A DNA stretch of 64,000 bases from Geminocystis sp. NIES-3708 (GTDB lineage Bacteria; Cyanobacteriota; Cyanobacteriia; Cyanobacteriales; Cyanobacteriaceae). The stretch lies in assembly GCF_001548095.1 (NCBI RefSeq), contig NZ_AP014815.1:620001-684000 (forward strand), read 5' to 3'. Below, one piece after another: positions 1-8,438 of the stretch. How positions within the stretch are numbered: position 1 is the first letter of the stretch; each line of letters begins with the position of its first letter. The notes beneath the pieces were generated by a model. The model searched no databases, was not told the origin of the DNA, and saw only the letters and a program-made list of their open reading frames with translations. A program made the position numbers and the translations under genes.

Positions 1-459
1 ATTCAGTTTATTACCTCAAAAGATATTGCGTCAAAATTTATTAACTCCGATGGTAAAAATTTAATAATTGGTTTATTAAATAACACTAACACAGAAGTAT
101 TTATAAAAGAAAAATATCCTAAAGCAACATTTCAATTATTTGATGGAATAAGAGGTACGCAAAGAGCTTTACAAGCAGTAATACAGAAAAGAATAGATGG
201 TTTTGCTGATGATGGTATTTTACTAATAGGACAATCAATGGCACAACAGATATTTATTGGCAAAAATAGTGATTATGTGTTGACACCACAACCACCATTA
301 ACTTGTGAAAAATATGGGTTAATTATTTCTAAAAATGATCCATTATGGGAAAATTTTATCAATTCATTATTAAAATCAGAAAAAAAATCTCAAATGATCA
401 ATCGTTGGTTTCATAACTTCAATAATGACTTATTTTTTAGCCAAAATAGTTGTAATTAA
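1..459 (+). CDS. ABC transporter solute-binding protein, family 3 (3' part only)
   Basis: The reading frame is open from the first base and ends at TAA 457-459, so only the C-terminal 152 residues are present. The pattern is that of family 3 (amino-acid type) periplasmic binding proteins: a GIRGTQRALQAV segment, then an RIDGFADDGILL segment that matches the 'Asp at the end of a strand' region of these folds, then a C-terminal KYGLIISKNDPLWENFIN segment. By family the protein would bind a polar amino acid or similar small molecule in the periplasm. The signal peptide and N-lobe lie outside the window. Its stop codon interlocks with that of the convergent kinase gene (shared TTAA at 456-459). 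Substrate cannot be assigned. Confidence 0.7.
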   Translation: MQFITSKDIASKFINSDGKNLIIGLLNNTNTEVFIKEKYPKATFQLFDGIRGTQRALQAVIQKRIDGFADDGILLIGQSMAQQIFIGKNSDYVLTPQPPLTCEKYGLIISKNDPLWENFINSLLKSEKKSQMINRWFHNFNNDLFFSQNSCN

Positions 460-2600
460 ATCTTGATTTTTAAATCATCAAAAAGTTTTTTTAATTGTAT
501 AGAATACATAGAATTATTAGCAGAATATAAACTAATAGCTTGACGATAATTAGCCATAACTTGACGAGAATTTTCGATGTCACCATCACTAGATCTAATA
601 TTAAATAAAACCCATGCCAAATTATGATAAGCTGGTGCATAATCAGGATTTAATTTAATAGCTTTTTCTAAATATGATTCAGCATTAAGCCATTGTTTTT
701 GATTAGCAAATAAAGTACCTAAACGAAAATAAACTAAATAATAGTCATTAAATTTTTGAGAATATTGTCGATAACTATTAAGAGCATTTTCTCTTTGATG
801 TAAGTTTTCTTGAATAATGGCTTGATTTATTAAAATCCAATGGGGAAAATTACTAAAAGAAGTAGCCTTTTGACAATAATTAATCCCTTCATTTAGTTTG
901 CCTTCTTTTCCACAATGCCACGCCTTTAATGCCCAACTATAACCACTGTCAGGGATTTGTTGACAGAAATCATTAATTTTTTTTTCTACATCTTGAGCAT
1001 TTTTGGTAATAACTGCGTGTTTTAAGGCAAAAATAAGGACAGGATAAAGCCAAGTTTGCAATTCTTTACTATTACGGTTATTAGATTGTTTAGATTTAAA
1101 AATAGCTTGAGTCGCTGGAGAAATGGCTTGTTTCCATTGTTGTTGTTGCGTCAAAATCCATGCTTTTACTCCTAAAGAAAAAGTACAATTACCATCAAAG
1201 GATAAGGCTTGATTTATAAATGTTTCCGCTTCTCCCCATTTCCCTAACTTACCTAAACTCCATGCTAAATTACTTTTAATCCATCCTTGTTGTGGTGATA
1301 ACTGAGAGGCTTTTTTTAAATCTGATACTGCTTTTTGCCAATTTTTTTGACGACAAGCCATTAATCCTAATACTCCATAACTTCTACCGTCAGAAGGATT
1401 TAATTTTATGACTTGATTTGCTGTAATTTCCGCTTGTTGAGGATTAATATGAAGTTGCACTAAGGCTAATTCTACCATTGCTTGATCATTATTTGGCTCA
1501 TTTTGCAAACAATTTTCATAGGCTTTTATGGATTCTATTAAGTTATTTTGATTCAAAAAATCTTGAGCTTTCTTATGTAAAGGAGAGAGAAAATTTCCTT
1601 GTAAAGCCTTAATTAATTCTTGTGCAGTTTGAAATCTTTCTTCAACTTTTATACGCATTCCTGTTAAAATAATGTTCTCTATTAAAAAACTAATTTCTGG
1701 ACGTAATTGACGAGGAGAAATTAAAGGATCTTTTCCGTTATTATGTAAAATAGAATCAACTCTTTCTGCCGCATCTTCAGGTAATTTACCTGTTAATAAT
1801 TCATACATTGAGGCACATAAGGCATAAAAATCTGTAGCCGCAAATCTTTTACTTTTAGTGCTATATTGTTCGTAGGGTGCATATCCAAAAGTTAAAGTTG
1901 TACTCATGATACTTGTCATGCCATCGATAAATTCTTTCGTCGCTCCAAAATCAATTAAAATAGCTTTATCTTGAGAATTAATAATAATATTTTCTGGTTT
2001 TATATCACGATGTAAAAAATTATTTTGATGAATTATTGTTAGGGCTTCTGCTATTTGAATAAAATATTTTTTAATTCTACTTTCACTTAAAACGCCCTCA
2101 TTTTTGAGAATACTTAATAAAGATTTACCTTCAATAAATTCCATGACGATATAAGCAGTATTATTTTCTTCAAAACAATCATAGATTTTAGGAATATTGG
2201 GATGATTGCACTTTTTTTGATTATCTGCTTCTAGTTTAAATTTATAAATTTGTAATTGTTTTTCTTTAGGAGGAATATTGAATGACCAAATTATATTATT
2301 ATCAACTCTAGCAGATTTTTCAGGCCACAATTCTTTAATAGCTACGATGCTTTGATTAGCTAAATATATTCCTTTATAAGTAATACCAAAGCCTCCTTCT
2401 CCAATAGTTTCTAATATTTGATAACGCCCATTAAATAATAAGGTATTAGGTAGTAAATGATGAGGAGAATTGTTAGTTTTATTAACAGTTTTTCCTTGGT
2501 TTTTAAAATCATTATCAGAAACTAAAGAATAACCACAAATTTGACAATGACTTGCACTAATAGGATTATTTTCTAAACAAGCAGGACATTGAATAGTCAT
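456..2600 (-). CDS. Zinc-ribbon Ser/Thr protein kinase with C-terminal TPR repeats
   Basis: This 714-residue protein has three parts. Residues 5-22 form a CxxC...CxxC zinc ribbon (Cys5, 8, 19, 22). Residues about 60-335 are a complete Hanks-type kinase: glycine loop GEGGFG at 67-72, lysine 89 in AIKEL, HRDIKPEN at 197-204, DFG at 217-219 and a GYAPYEQ segment. From about 340 to 700 helical TPR repeats follow, with typical YAPAYHNLAWVL and AESYLEKAIKLNPDY units. All catalytic residues are present, so it should phosphorylate Ser or Thr on partner proteins. No membrane segment is seen, so it is probably cytosolic, with TPRs as a docking surface. It is the last gene of the minus-strand signalling cluster, 106 bases after the phosphatase gene. 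Confidence 0.93.
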   Translation of the reverse strand: MTIQCPACLENNPISASHCQICGYSLVSDNDFKNQGKTVNKTNNSPHHLLPNTLLFNGRYQILETIGEGGFGITYKGIYLANQSIVAIKELWPEKSARVDNNIIWSFNIPPKEKQLQIYKFKLEADNQKKCNHPNIPKIYDCFEENNTAYIVMEFIEGKSLLSILKNEGVLSESRIKKYFIQIAEALTIIHQNNFLHRDIKPENIIINSQDKAILIDFGATKEFIDGMTSIMSTTLTFGYAPYEQYSTKSKRFAATDFYALCASMYELLTGKLPEDAAERVDSILHNNGKDPLISPRQLRPEISFLIENIILTGMRIKVEERFQTAQELIKALQGNFLSPLHKKAQDFLNQNNLIESIKAYENCLQNEPNNDQAMVELALVQLHINPQQAEITANQVIKLNPSDGRSYGVLGLMACRQKNWQKAVSDLKKASQLSPQQGWIKSNLAWSLGKLGKWGEAETFINQALSFDGNCTFSLGVKAWILTQQQQWKQAISPATQAIFKSKQSNNRNSKELQTWLYPVLIFALKHAVITKNAQDVEKKINDFCQQIPDSGYSWALKAWHCGKEGKLNEGINYCQKATSFSNFPHWILINQAIIQENLHQRENALNSYRQYSQKFNDYYLVYFRLGTLFANQKQWLNAESYLEKAIKLNPDYAPAYHNLAWVLFNIRSSDGDIENSRQVMANYRQAISLYSANNSMYSIQLKKLFDDLKIKI

Positions 2601-2706
2601 GTTAATAATATATTATTAAATTAATAAAAAAGAAAGTTTATAGTTATCGCTTTAGCTTTGTTTTTTCCATAAATTATGAAAACTTTGAAGAGTGTACTAA
2701 AAAGTT

Positions 2707-4536
2707 TTAAAATTTATAAGGATGAATAGAGCATTTTAAAGTGATGATTGTTGCATTATCAGATGCACCTTTATGTAAAACTTTTTCTATAACTTTATCA
2801 ATGGAAAAATGAAGATTATTTCCTTCAGTAAATAACTCAATAAACTCTTCGTTACTAATTAAATCCCAAACTCCATCAGAGCATAAAATTAATAAATCAT
2901 TATCTTCTAAAGTTAGGGAAATTTTATCAAAATTCTTACTTAAGTTTTGCACATAACCATCACTCAAAACGGATTTTGAGCCTAAAAATTTTATCAACAC
3001 ATTTCTGTCAGGATGATCTAAACTTTCTTCATAGGTAATTTGCCCACTAGTTAACATCATATTAACTAAAGAATGATCTTCACTGAGTTGTATTATGTCT
3101 TTATTTCTAATTAAATAAATTCGACTATCACCAACATGACTAATTATTAATTGATTGTTAACGGCTAAAATAACACTTAAAGTTGTGCCTCCATCTTCTA
3201 CTTTTTTATTGATATTTTGATTAGCTTGATTGAAAATTTCTGTTAACCAATTGGTTTGATTCTCTTGATTATTTAAGTCAAAATTAAAGGGAGTTTCTAA
3301 TAACGTTTGAATTGCTAATTTACTAGCTAATTCTCCTTGTGCCATTCCTCCCATACCATCGGCAATTCCCGCTAAAATAATATTATTTTGATTAATTTCT
3401 AGTTGTTTAATCCCATAACTATCTTCATTAACTAATCTTTTTAAAGATAAACCTAGTATAGATTTATTTGCTTTTTCCCATGAAATAGTAATTTTTTTTA
3501 AATCATTTTTTATCTCAATGAGTAACTTTAAAAGTTGATTTAAAGGGTATCTTTCTTCTGTTATAGAATATAAACAAACTTGCAAAATTTGATAAATTTT
3601 GGGAATTAAATTAATGGTTAAATTGTCAGGATTAGGTAATTTATTATCGTGAAACATTTGATACATTAATGCACCGATAACATAGCTACTCATAAATTGA
3701 TTAATCTCTTTACTATAGGCTAATTCGGGGGCAGAATATTTACCTAAAAAACCTATCTTTAATTCAATATTTTTCGGATAAATATGAGTTAAATCATAAA
3801 ACTTAATCGGTGTGCCAACAATAATAAATTCTACGAATAAATCTAAGCAATACCAACTGTTTTGAGATAGATAAAAAAAGCATTGACAAAGTTGTACGAT
3901 GATATATAAATACTCTTCATCTGTATGAGGTTTTGTTAACCATTGAGCAAGGTTATTTTCTTCATCGGGATAAGGTGTTAAAACCAATAATTTTGCGGAG
4001 GATTCTTGATTATTAGCTTCTATTTCTGGATAGTATTCTTCTTCTAAATAATTATCTTTTTTGTCTTCAATATCTTTTATTAATATATTAGTTTCCTGTT
4101 GATTTTCTATATATAAATCTGTTATCTCTAAATTAGGACTATGAATAATAGGTTTATCTTTATCTATTTCTAATTCTGATAATTGTACTATTTCATCATC
4201 TTGATTAGCCATTTTATCATCTTCGTTAACTTTGTTATTATTAGAATTAGATAAATTCACAATTACATTGTCATGATTTATTGATGCCCATAATTCGCTA
4301 ATCATCCCATAATTAGGTAATTGAGATCTTAATTCAATTTCTAAGGATAAATTACTATTAATATCACCTATTCTTAATAATCCTAATTGATTATCTAAAC
4401 TCGATTCTTTTCCTTTAATAATCTTAACTTGAAAGTAATAAATATTTGGATTTAGTTTTCCTAAATAGTTAATAATTTCTAATTCAATATTTTCTAAAAA
4501 AATAATACTTTGTTCTTCTATTGTTAATAATTCCAT
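2707..4536 (-). CDS. Pseudokinase-PP2C phosphatase fusion
   Basis: A 609-residue protein. Residues 360-605 are a full PP2C (PPM) phosphatase: GIADGMGGMAQGE (Asp393), GGTTLSVIL, GDSRIYL at 469-475, LCSDGVWDL and GASDNAT carry the metal-binding aspartates. It should remove phosphate from Ser/Thr. Residues about 183-345 look like a degenerate protein-kinase domain: the order of the C-lobe is kept (GKYSAPELA as the APE segment, SSYVIGALMYQMF, then ITEERYPLNQLLKLL), but the HRD and DFG positions read as LDLFVEF and FYDLTH. This would be a pseudokinase. Residues 1-180 are an unassigned N-terminal domain plus an acidic linker. It sits between the kinase and FHA genes and probably opposes the kinase. 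Confidence 0.9.
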   Translation of the reverse strand: MELLTIEEQSIIFLENIELEIINYLGKLNPNIYYFQVKIIKGKESSLDNQLGLLRIGDINSNLSLEIELRSQLPNYGMISELWASINHDNVIVNLSNSNNNKVNEDDKMANQDDEIVQLSELEIDKDKPIIHSPNLEITDLYIENQQETNILIKDIEDKKDNYLEEEYYPEIEANNQESSAKLLVLTPYPDEENNLAQWLTKPHTDEEYLYIIVQLCQCFFYLSQNSWYCLDLFVEFIIVGTPIKFYDLTHIYPKNIELKIGFLGKYSAPELAYSKEINQFMSSYVIGALMYQMFHDNKLPNPDNLTINLIPKIYQILQVCLYSITEERYPLNQLLKLLIEIKNDLKKITISWEKANKSILGLSLKRLVNEDSYGIKQLEINQNNIILAGIADGMGGMAQGELASKLAIQTLLETPFNFDLNNQENQTNWLTEIFNQANQNINKKVEDGGTTLSVILAVNNQLIISHVGDSRIYLIRNKDIIQLSEDHSLVNMMLTSGQITYEESLDHPDRNVLIKFLGSKSVLSDGYVQNLSKNFDKISLTLEDNDLLILCSDGVWDLISNEEFIELFTEGNNLHFSIDKVIEKVLHKGASDNATIITLKCSIHPYKF

Positions 4537-4598
4537 TAATTTTTCTACAATTTTCTCTTTGATTCAACAAAAAAACGTCACCATTGCCTACGCTACAA

Positions 4599-5189
4599 TT
4601 AATTTATGGTTGTAAAAGTAAAACGAATTTTTGCGATCGCAATTTCATCTCCATTGTCGAGAATTTCGGGAGTGGTAATACGAGCATTAAAACGATTTTG
4701 CCCTGCTTTTTTGATAAAAATACCATTAGTTGAGCCTAAATCTTTAATCTTCCATTGGTTATTCTCGAAGTAAATTTCACCATGTTGACGAGAAACTGTC
4801 TCATTACCCAAAAAATACTCTAAATCCACATCAACAGGACCAGTATCAGGATCAAATATACCAATTATGGCGTAATTCTCGATCAAAAACTCTGATATCG
4901 GTGCATTAGGAGTTTTCGCAATTAACTTGGCTGTAGCTGTAACATTATCTGTTGATGTAGTAAAAGTTTCAGGGGGGTTACTGGGAATAATCGATTCTGA
5001 AGTAGAAGGGCTAATTTTGACAGTAGGATTAGTTTCTAAAGGATCTAGGATATGAGGCTCTGAAGTTAAAGGAAATATTGAAGGGGATGTAGGTACAGTA
5101 GTATAAGTTAATTCTGCACCACAAGCATCACAAAATTCTAAACCGTCAGGATTTTGATCGTAGCCGCAAACGTTACAAGTAATAGTCAT
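4599..5189 (-). CDS. Zinc-ribbon FHA-domain protein
   Basis: A 196-residue protein with an N-terminal zinc ribbon (Cys5, 8, 20, 23; starts MTITCNVCGY, close to the kinase start MTIQCPAC), a Pro/Ser/Thr-rich linker about 30-95, and a C-terminal FHA domain about 100-194. The FHA phosphothreonine pocket is intact: SRQHGEI and DLGSTNGIFI. FHA domains bind phosphothreonine peptides, so this is a likely reader of the neighbouring kinase. The linker carries NPTVKIS (Thr56), which resembles two motifs in the tail of the adjacent VWA protein. It is 62 bases upstream of the phosphatase gene and 83 bases downstream of the VWA gene, in one apparent operon. Confidence 0.92.
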   Translation of the reverse strand: MTITCNVCGYDQNPDGLEFCDACGAELTYTTVPTSPSIFPLTSEPHILDPLETNPTVKISPSTSESIIPSNPPETFTTSTDNVTATAKLIAKTPNAPISEFLIENYAIIGIFDPDTGPVDVDLEYFLGNETVSRQHGEIYFENNQWKIKDLGSTNGIFIKKAGQNRFNARITTPEILDNGDEIAIAKIRFTFTTIN

Positions 5190-5272
5190 GATTGATAGTT
5201 AATAATAAAAAACAATAGATAATAAGCAATGGTAAAATACATTTTAATTGTGAATTATAAATAGTCAATTGA

Positions 5273-6673
5273 TTAAGTACCTGTAATTTGTCTAATTTGT
5301 TCATCAGATAGAGTTTCACTCATTTGAGTAGTTGACATTTTTACTGTTTTACCTTTCGCTCCCATTTTGACAGTTTTACGAGTACCAGAAGAAATTTTAC
5401 GGGTTTTACGTAACTCAATAATGCCTTCATTGAGAGATTCCAACATATCTTGATTCCCAATTTTAACGGTTAAGCGACGGGCAGTTTCCATTTTTTGTTC
5501 AGCTAACTCAGGATTTTGCTCTGCTATTTTTGTAGCATCATCAATCAATTTACTAATATTTCTTTGTTGAACATATCCCATTACTTCTTGATCTACTGCG
5601 GCAGTAGCACCTTGCCCGGCTAAAAATTGAACTACTATATTTTGAGGAGTTAATTCCCCTCGTCGATTTTGGGCAGGAACATCATAAGTTAAACCTAATT
5701 GTGCTAGTCTAACCCTAGAACTAGCTCTACTATCCACATCAAACTCAAGAATAAAAATAGTTTCATCCTTGCCCGTTGCCGAACCTATATGATAGGGTTG
5801 TTGATTTAAAGGAAATTCTGCTTGATCTGGATATACTTTAGTAATACGACTTACTTCTACTCCTTTCACAGTTTTAATACCCATGGCAAGATTATTAATA
5901 ACTTCACTTATAGTTTGTTGATATTCTTCAAAAATTGTTTGGGGTACTTTATCAACTGGTATTTGTGTACCTTTTGCTTCTTTTTGAACAATATGATAGA
6001 CTTTTCCCGCAGTGGTATCACTCAAATTTATGAGCAAATCTTCATTATATTCTCCTATGCCTAAAGCAGTGATAGAAATACCATTTTCTGCAAAATTTTT
6101 AGCTAATTCTTGACACTCAAATTCATCAAAAGTTTGTCCATCTGTAAAAATTATCGCTTTCCGATTTGTCATTGACTGTTGTTTTAAAATCCCTAGTGCT
6201 TCTTCCATTCCTCTTCCCATACAAGTGCCTCCGCTAAATTCTTTCAATCTGGCAATGGCATTTTTAAGATCTTGTTTTTGAGTCGCCGGAGTTAAATTAA
6301 TAAGAGTAGAAGCTTTATCGTCAAACTGAATTAAGCAAACTCTATCCTCTTGATTAAGTAATCCCGAGTCAATTAAATTATTAAGAGATTCAATCACAAC
6401 ATCAATTTTACTTTTACCACCAATAACTTCTTGATATTGATTGCCATCAGAGGTAATAAAATTGCCCGTAGCTTGAGCATTACCTGATACAATTTCATAC
6501 ATTGAACCACTGGTATCAATTAACAAACTGACGGCAGTAGAAGGACGAGTATTTCCCACTTCTTTTGTGGGGCGTAATTTAACCATAATAAACAGTTTTT
6601 GCTCTGCAGTATCTGCTGCTAAAAATTCTCGATGAGGTGTTATTTCTACGATTAAAGGTTGTTGTGATTCCAT
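5273..6673 (-). CDS. Von Willebrand factor A (VWA) domain protein with a Thr/Lys-rich tail
   Basis: A 466-residue soluble protein without a signal peptide. The VWA domain lies at about 45-225 with a complete MIDAS metal site: LLIDTSGSMYE (Asp53, Ser55, Ser57), the Thr in GGTCMGRGMEEAL and IIFTDGQT. A beta-rich middle region follows, then helices and a basic tail. The tail has two near-identical motifs, RKTVKMG and GKTVKMS (Thr434, Thr443). VWA proteins of this kind act as metal-dependent protein-binding scaffolds. By its neighbours it would be a partner or substrate of the kinase/phosphatase pair, as TerY is in TerY-P triads; that role is inference. The start MESQQPLIVEITPHR fits the family. 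Confidence 0.9.
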   Translation of the reverse strand: MESQQPLIVEITPHREFLAADTAEQKLFIMVKLRPTKEVGNTRPSTAVSLLIDTSGSMYEIVSGNAQATGNFITSDGNQYQEVIGGKSKIDVVIESLNNLIDSGLLNQEDRVCLIQFDDKASTLINLTPATQKQDLKNAIARLKEFSGGTCMGRGMEEALGILKQQSMTNRKAIIFTDGQTFDEFECQELAKNFAENGISITALGIGEYNEDLLINLSDTTAGKVYHIVQKEAKGTQIPVDKVPQTIFEEYQQTISEVINNLAMGIKTVKGVEVSRITKVYPDQAEFPLNQQPYHIGSATGKDETIFILEFDVDSRASSRVRLAQLGLTYDVPAQNRRGELTPQNIVVQFLAGQGATAAVDQEVMGYVQQRNISKLIDDATKIAEQNPELAEQKMETARRLTVKIGNQDMLESLNEGIIELRKTRKISSGTRKTVKMGAKGKTVKMSTTQMSETLSDEQIRQITGT

Positions 6674-6830
6674 TTTGTTTAGAAAAGAAAAATAAGTAAT
6701 AAATAATAAGTTTAAAATTATTCACGAACCAGTATCATTGTAAATTTTAATTATTATCTTAATAGGTTATATTGATTATAGAATTGTTTATATAAAATAT
6801 AAATTATTAGCAATATTTTTTAAAGAAATA

Positions 6831-7223
6831 CTAATTTATAATTATACTAGATATAGGTGGTAAAACACCTCCTAAAGGTTCAATATTTTCGAGATCAGGT
6901 TCAACAAAATTAGGTAAATCTTGATTACCATTATCTTTTAATAATTTTAAACTTTCATCAAGTATAGATTTCAATTTTAAAGTAATAATAGTATTGCGAT
7001 AACCCTCTTTTATATCTTCAATCCAAATATTCATTATTTGTTGCAATTGATGTTGAGTAAATATAGCCATACTTTTTATTTCTAGTTGTTTTTGCATACT
7101 TGTCATAATTTCAGCACTAAAAATAACTCCGGGATTGTCTTCTTGATCTTGATTTAATTGAAGACTATAACTATATTGCTTATTATCTTCTTTTTCTTTA
7201 ATTATGACTGTATATTCTACCAT
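6831..7223 (-). CDS. Uncharacterised 130-residue protein of the signalling cluster
   Basis: I do not recognise this family. The protein starts MVEYTVIIKEKEDNKQYSYS, a short beta-type segment with charged residues, followed by helical segments (about 40-95) rich in Gln, Ile and Leu, and a Pro/Gly-rich end (LGGVLPPIS). No signal peptide, membrane helix, cysteines or known catalytic motif is visible. The gene lies only 23 bases downstream of the membrane FHA-like gene and 157 bases upstream of the VWA gene on the same strand, so it is probably co-transcribed and part of the same system. The length and codon use are like the neighbours, which supports a real gene. Confidence 0.7.
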   Translation of the reverse strand: MVEYTVIIKEKEDNKQYSYSLQLNQDQEDNPGVIFSAEIMTSMQKQLEIKSMAIFTQHQLQQIMNIWIEDIKEGYRNTIITLKLKSILDESLKLLKDNGNQDLPNFVEPDLENIEPLGGVLPPISSIIIN

Positions 7224-7246
7224 TTTTTTAGCGATATATAGTTATT

Positions 7247-8137
7247 TTATTGAGTTTTAATTTCAATAGAAATATTACCTAACTTTCTTTTATCTCCATT
7301 ATTTAACTCTTGAGTTAAATGTTTCATTTTTTGTCCATATTCATCATCGAATTTAATGAAAATTTGCTTATTTTCTAAATAAATTTTAGCTGTGATGGGA
7401 GTATAACCTTGAGATTTTGGTAAATAAATATGAGCTTTATTACTACTTCCTAAAATCACTGGTTGATTACCAAGAGTCACAGTTTTTTGCTCATTGTCAG
7501 AATAATGCACAATTAACCATGCCTCCCGAAATGCCGCTTCAATTAAAATTATCATTAAACCGATAAAAAAGCCGATAGCCGCTAATCCAAAAATACGCCC
7601 AATAATTTCTCCTGCTAAAAGGCTAAAAGCGATAAACAGACAACCACCAATAATTCCTCCTAAAAATCCACCTCCTAATCCTCGAATTTTGTTTAAATTA
7701 GGGATGCGAAAACTTAAACCTAAACCTAATAATCCTCCCGCTATTCCCCAACATATGACTCTTAATATTTCCGTTGAGCCTAATATGGTGTATATAGTTT
7801 GAGCGATACCTCCAGCTATTAAACCTGATAATAATCCTGGTAAAAAAGCAGACTTGAGACTTTCTAACCACTGAAAACCTTTTTTTAAATACCAACTATA
7901 ACCTAATAATAAAGTAAATGCGATCGACATTCCAATAATAGCAAACCAAAAACTTGTACTGATGACTACAGCGATAAAAGAGTTATTTTCATTGTTTCGA
8001 CTGAGGAGAATATCCCCAAAAATGCTACCAATTGCACCTCCTAAAGCACCCCATAAACCTAGTTGTAAGGCTTGTTTCGAGTTATCGAGAATATTTTTAA
8101 AAAGATTTTGCCTTGAGGAAATTTTACTGAGAATCAT
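7247..8137 (-). CDS. Multi-pass membrane protein with C-terminal FHA-like domain
   Basis: A 296-residue protein. Residues about 25-205 hold five or six glycine-rich membrane segments (for example GALGGAIGSIFGDIL, LPGLLSGLIAGGIAQ, GLGGGFLGGIIGGCL, GFFIGLMIILIE). The cytosolic C-terminal 85 residues (VTLGNQPVILGSSNKAHIYL, then ITAKIYLENKQIFIKF) have the strand pattern of an FHA-like domain but lack the usual SRxH and N residues, so it may not bind phosphothreonine. The whole protein aligns by eye with the VWA membrane protein encoded at 9613-10851 and its out-of-frame tail; here the VWA insert is absent. It probably anchors the signalling module in a membrane. Confidence 0.8.
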   Translation of the reverse strand: MILSKISSRQNLFKNILDNSKQALQLGLWGALGGAIGSIFGDILLSRNNENNSFIAVVISTSFWFAIIGMSIAFTLLLGYSWYLKKGFQWLESLKSAFLPGLLSGLIAGGIAQTIYTILGSTEILRVICWGIAGGLLGLGLSFRIPNLNKIRGLGGGFLGGIIGGCLFIAFSLLAGEIIGRIFGLAAIGFFIGLMIILIEAAFREAWLIVHYSDNEQKTVTLGNQPVILGSSNKAHIYLPKSQGYTPITAKIYLENKQIFIKFDDEYGQKMKHLTQELNNGDKRKLGNISIEIKTQ

Positions 8138-8438
8138 GGTTTAATGTTGATGTTTAAGTCTTTTTTATATATCAGTCAAACTTTGCCTATTTATGCAAGG
8201 TTAACAAAAATTTTTGATAAATTTATCTTGTTATCTTTATCATCGTCAATTATACTGTAGAAGAATTAGCAAAAAAAGTTAATATTTATTCTAAATTTAT
8301 TATAAATAGAGAAGATAATATTAACGTTGCCAGAAATTGTTTACGTATTAAATATCGATATTAAAATGATTATCAATCAATAAAAATATTTTATTATTCT
8401 TATTTTTTGATATTAATTAAAAATCATTATTTTAACTT
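8138..8438. other. Gap upstream of the membrane FHA-like gene
   Basis: This 301-base AT-rich stretch has no open frame worth calling on either strand. It must hold the promoter of the minus-strand genes from 8137 down. A TATAAT-like hexamer can be read on the minus strand near 8250, but no convincing -35 stands at the right distance. Nothing else was recognised. Confidence 0.4.

Noticed and set aside
5822-6064. Plus-strand frame of 80 residues opposite the soluble VWA gene
   Set aside because: It is the antisense shadow of a well-supported VWA reading frame, with no family features of its own.
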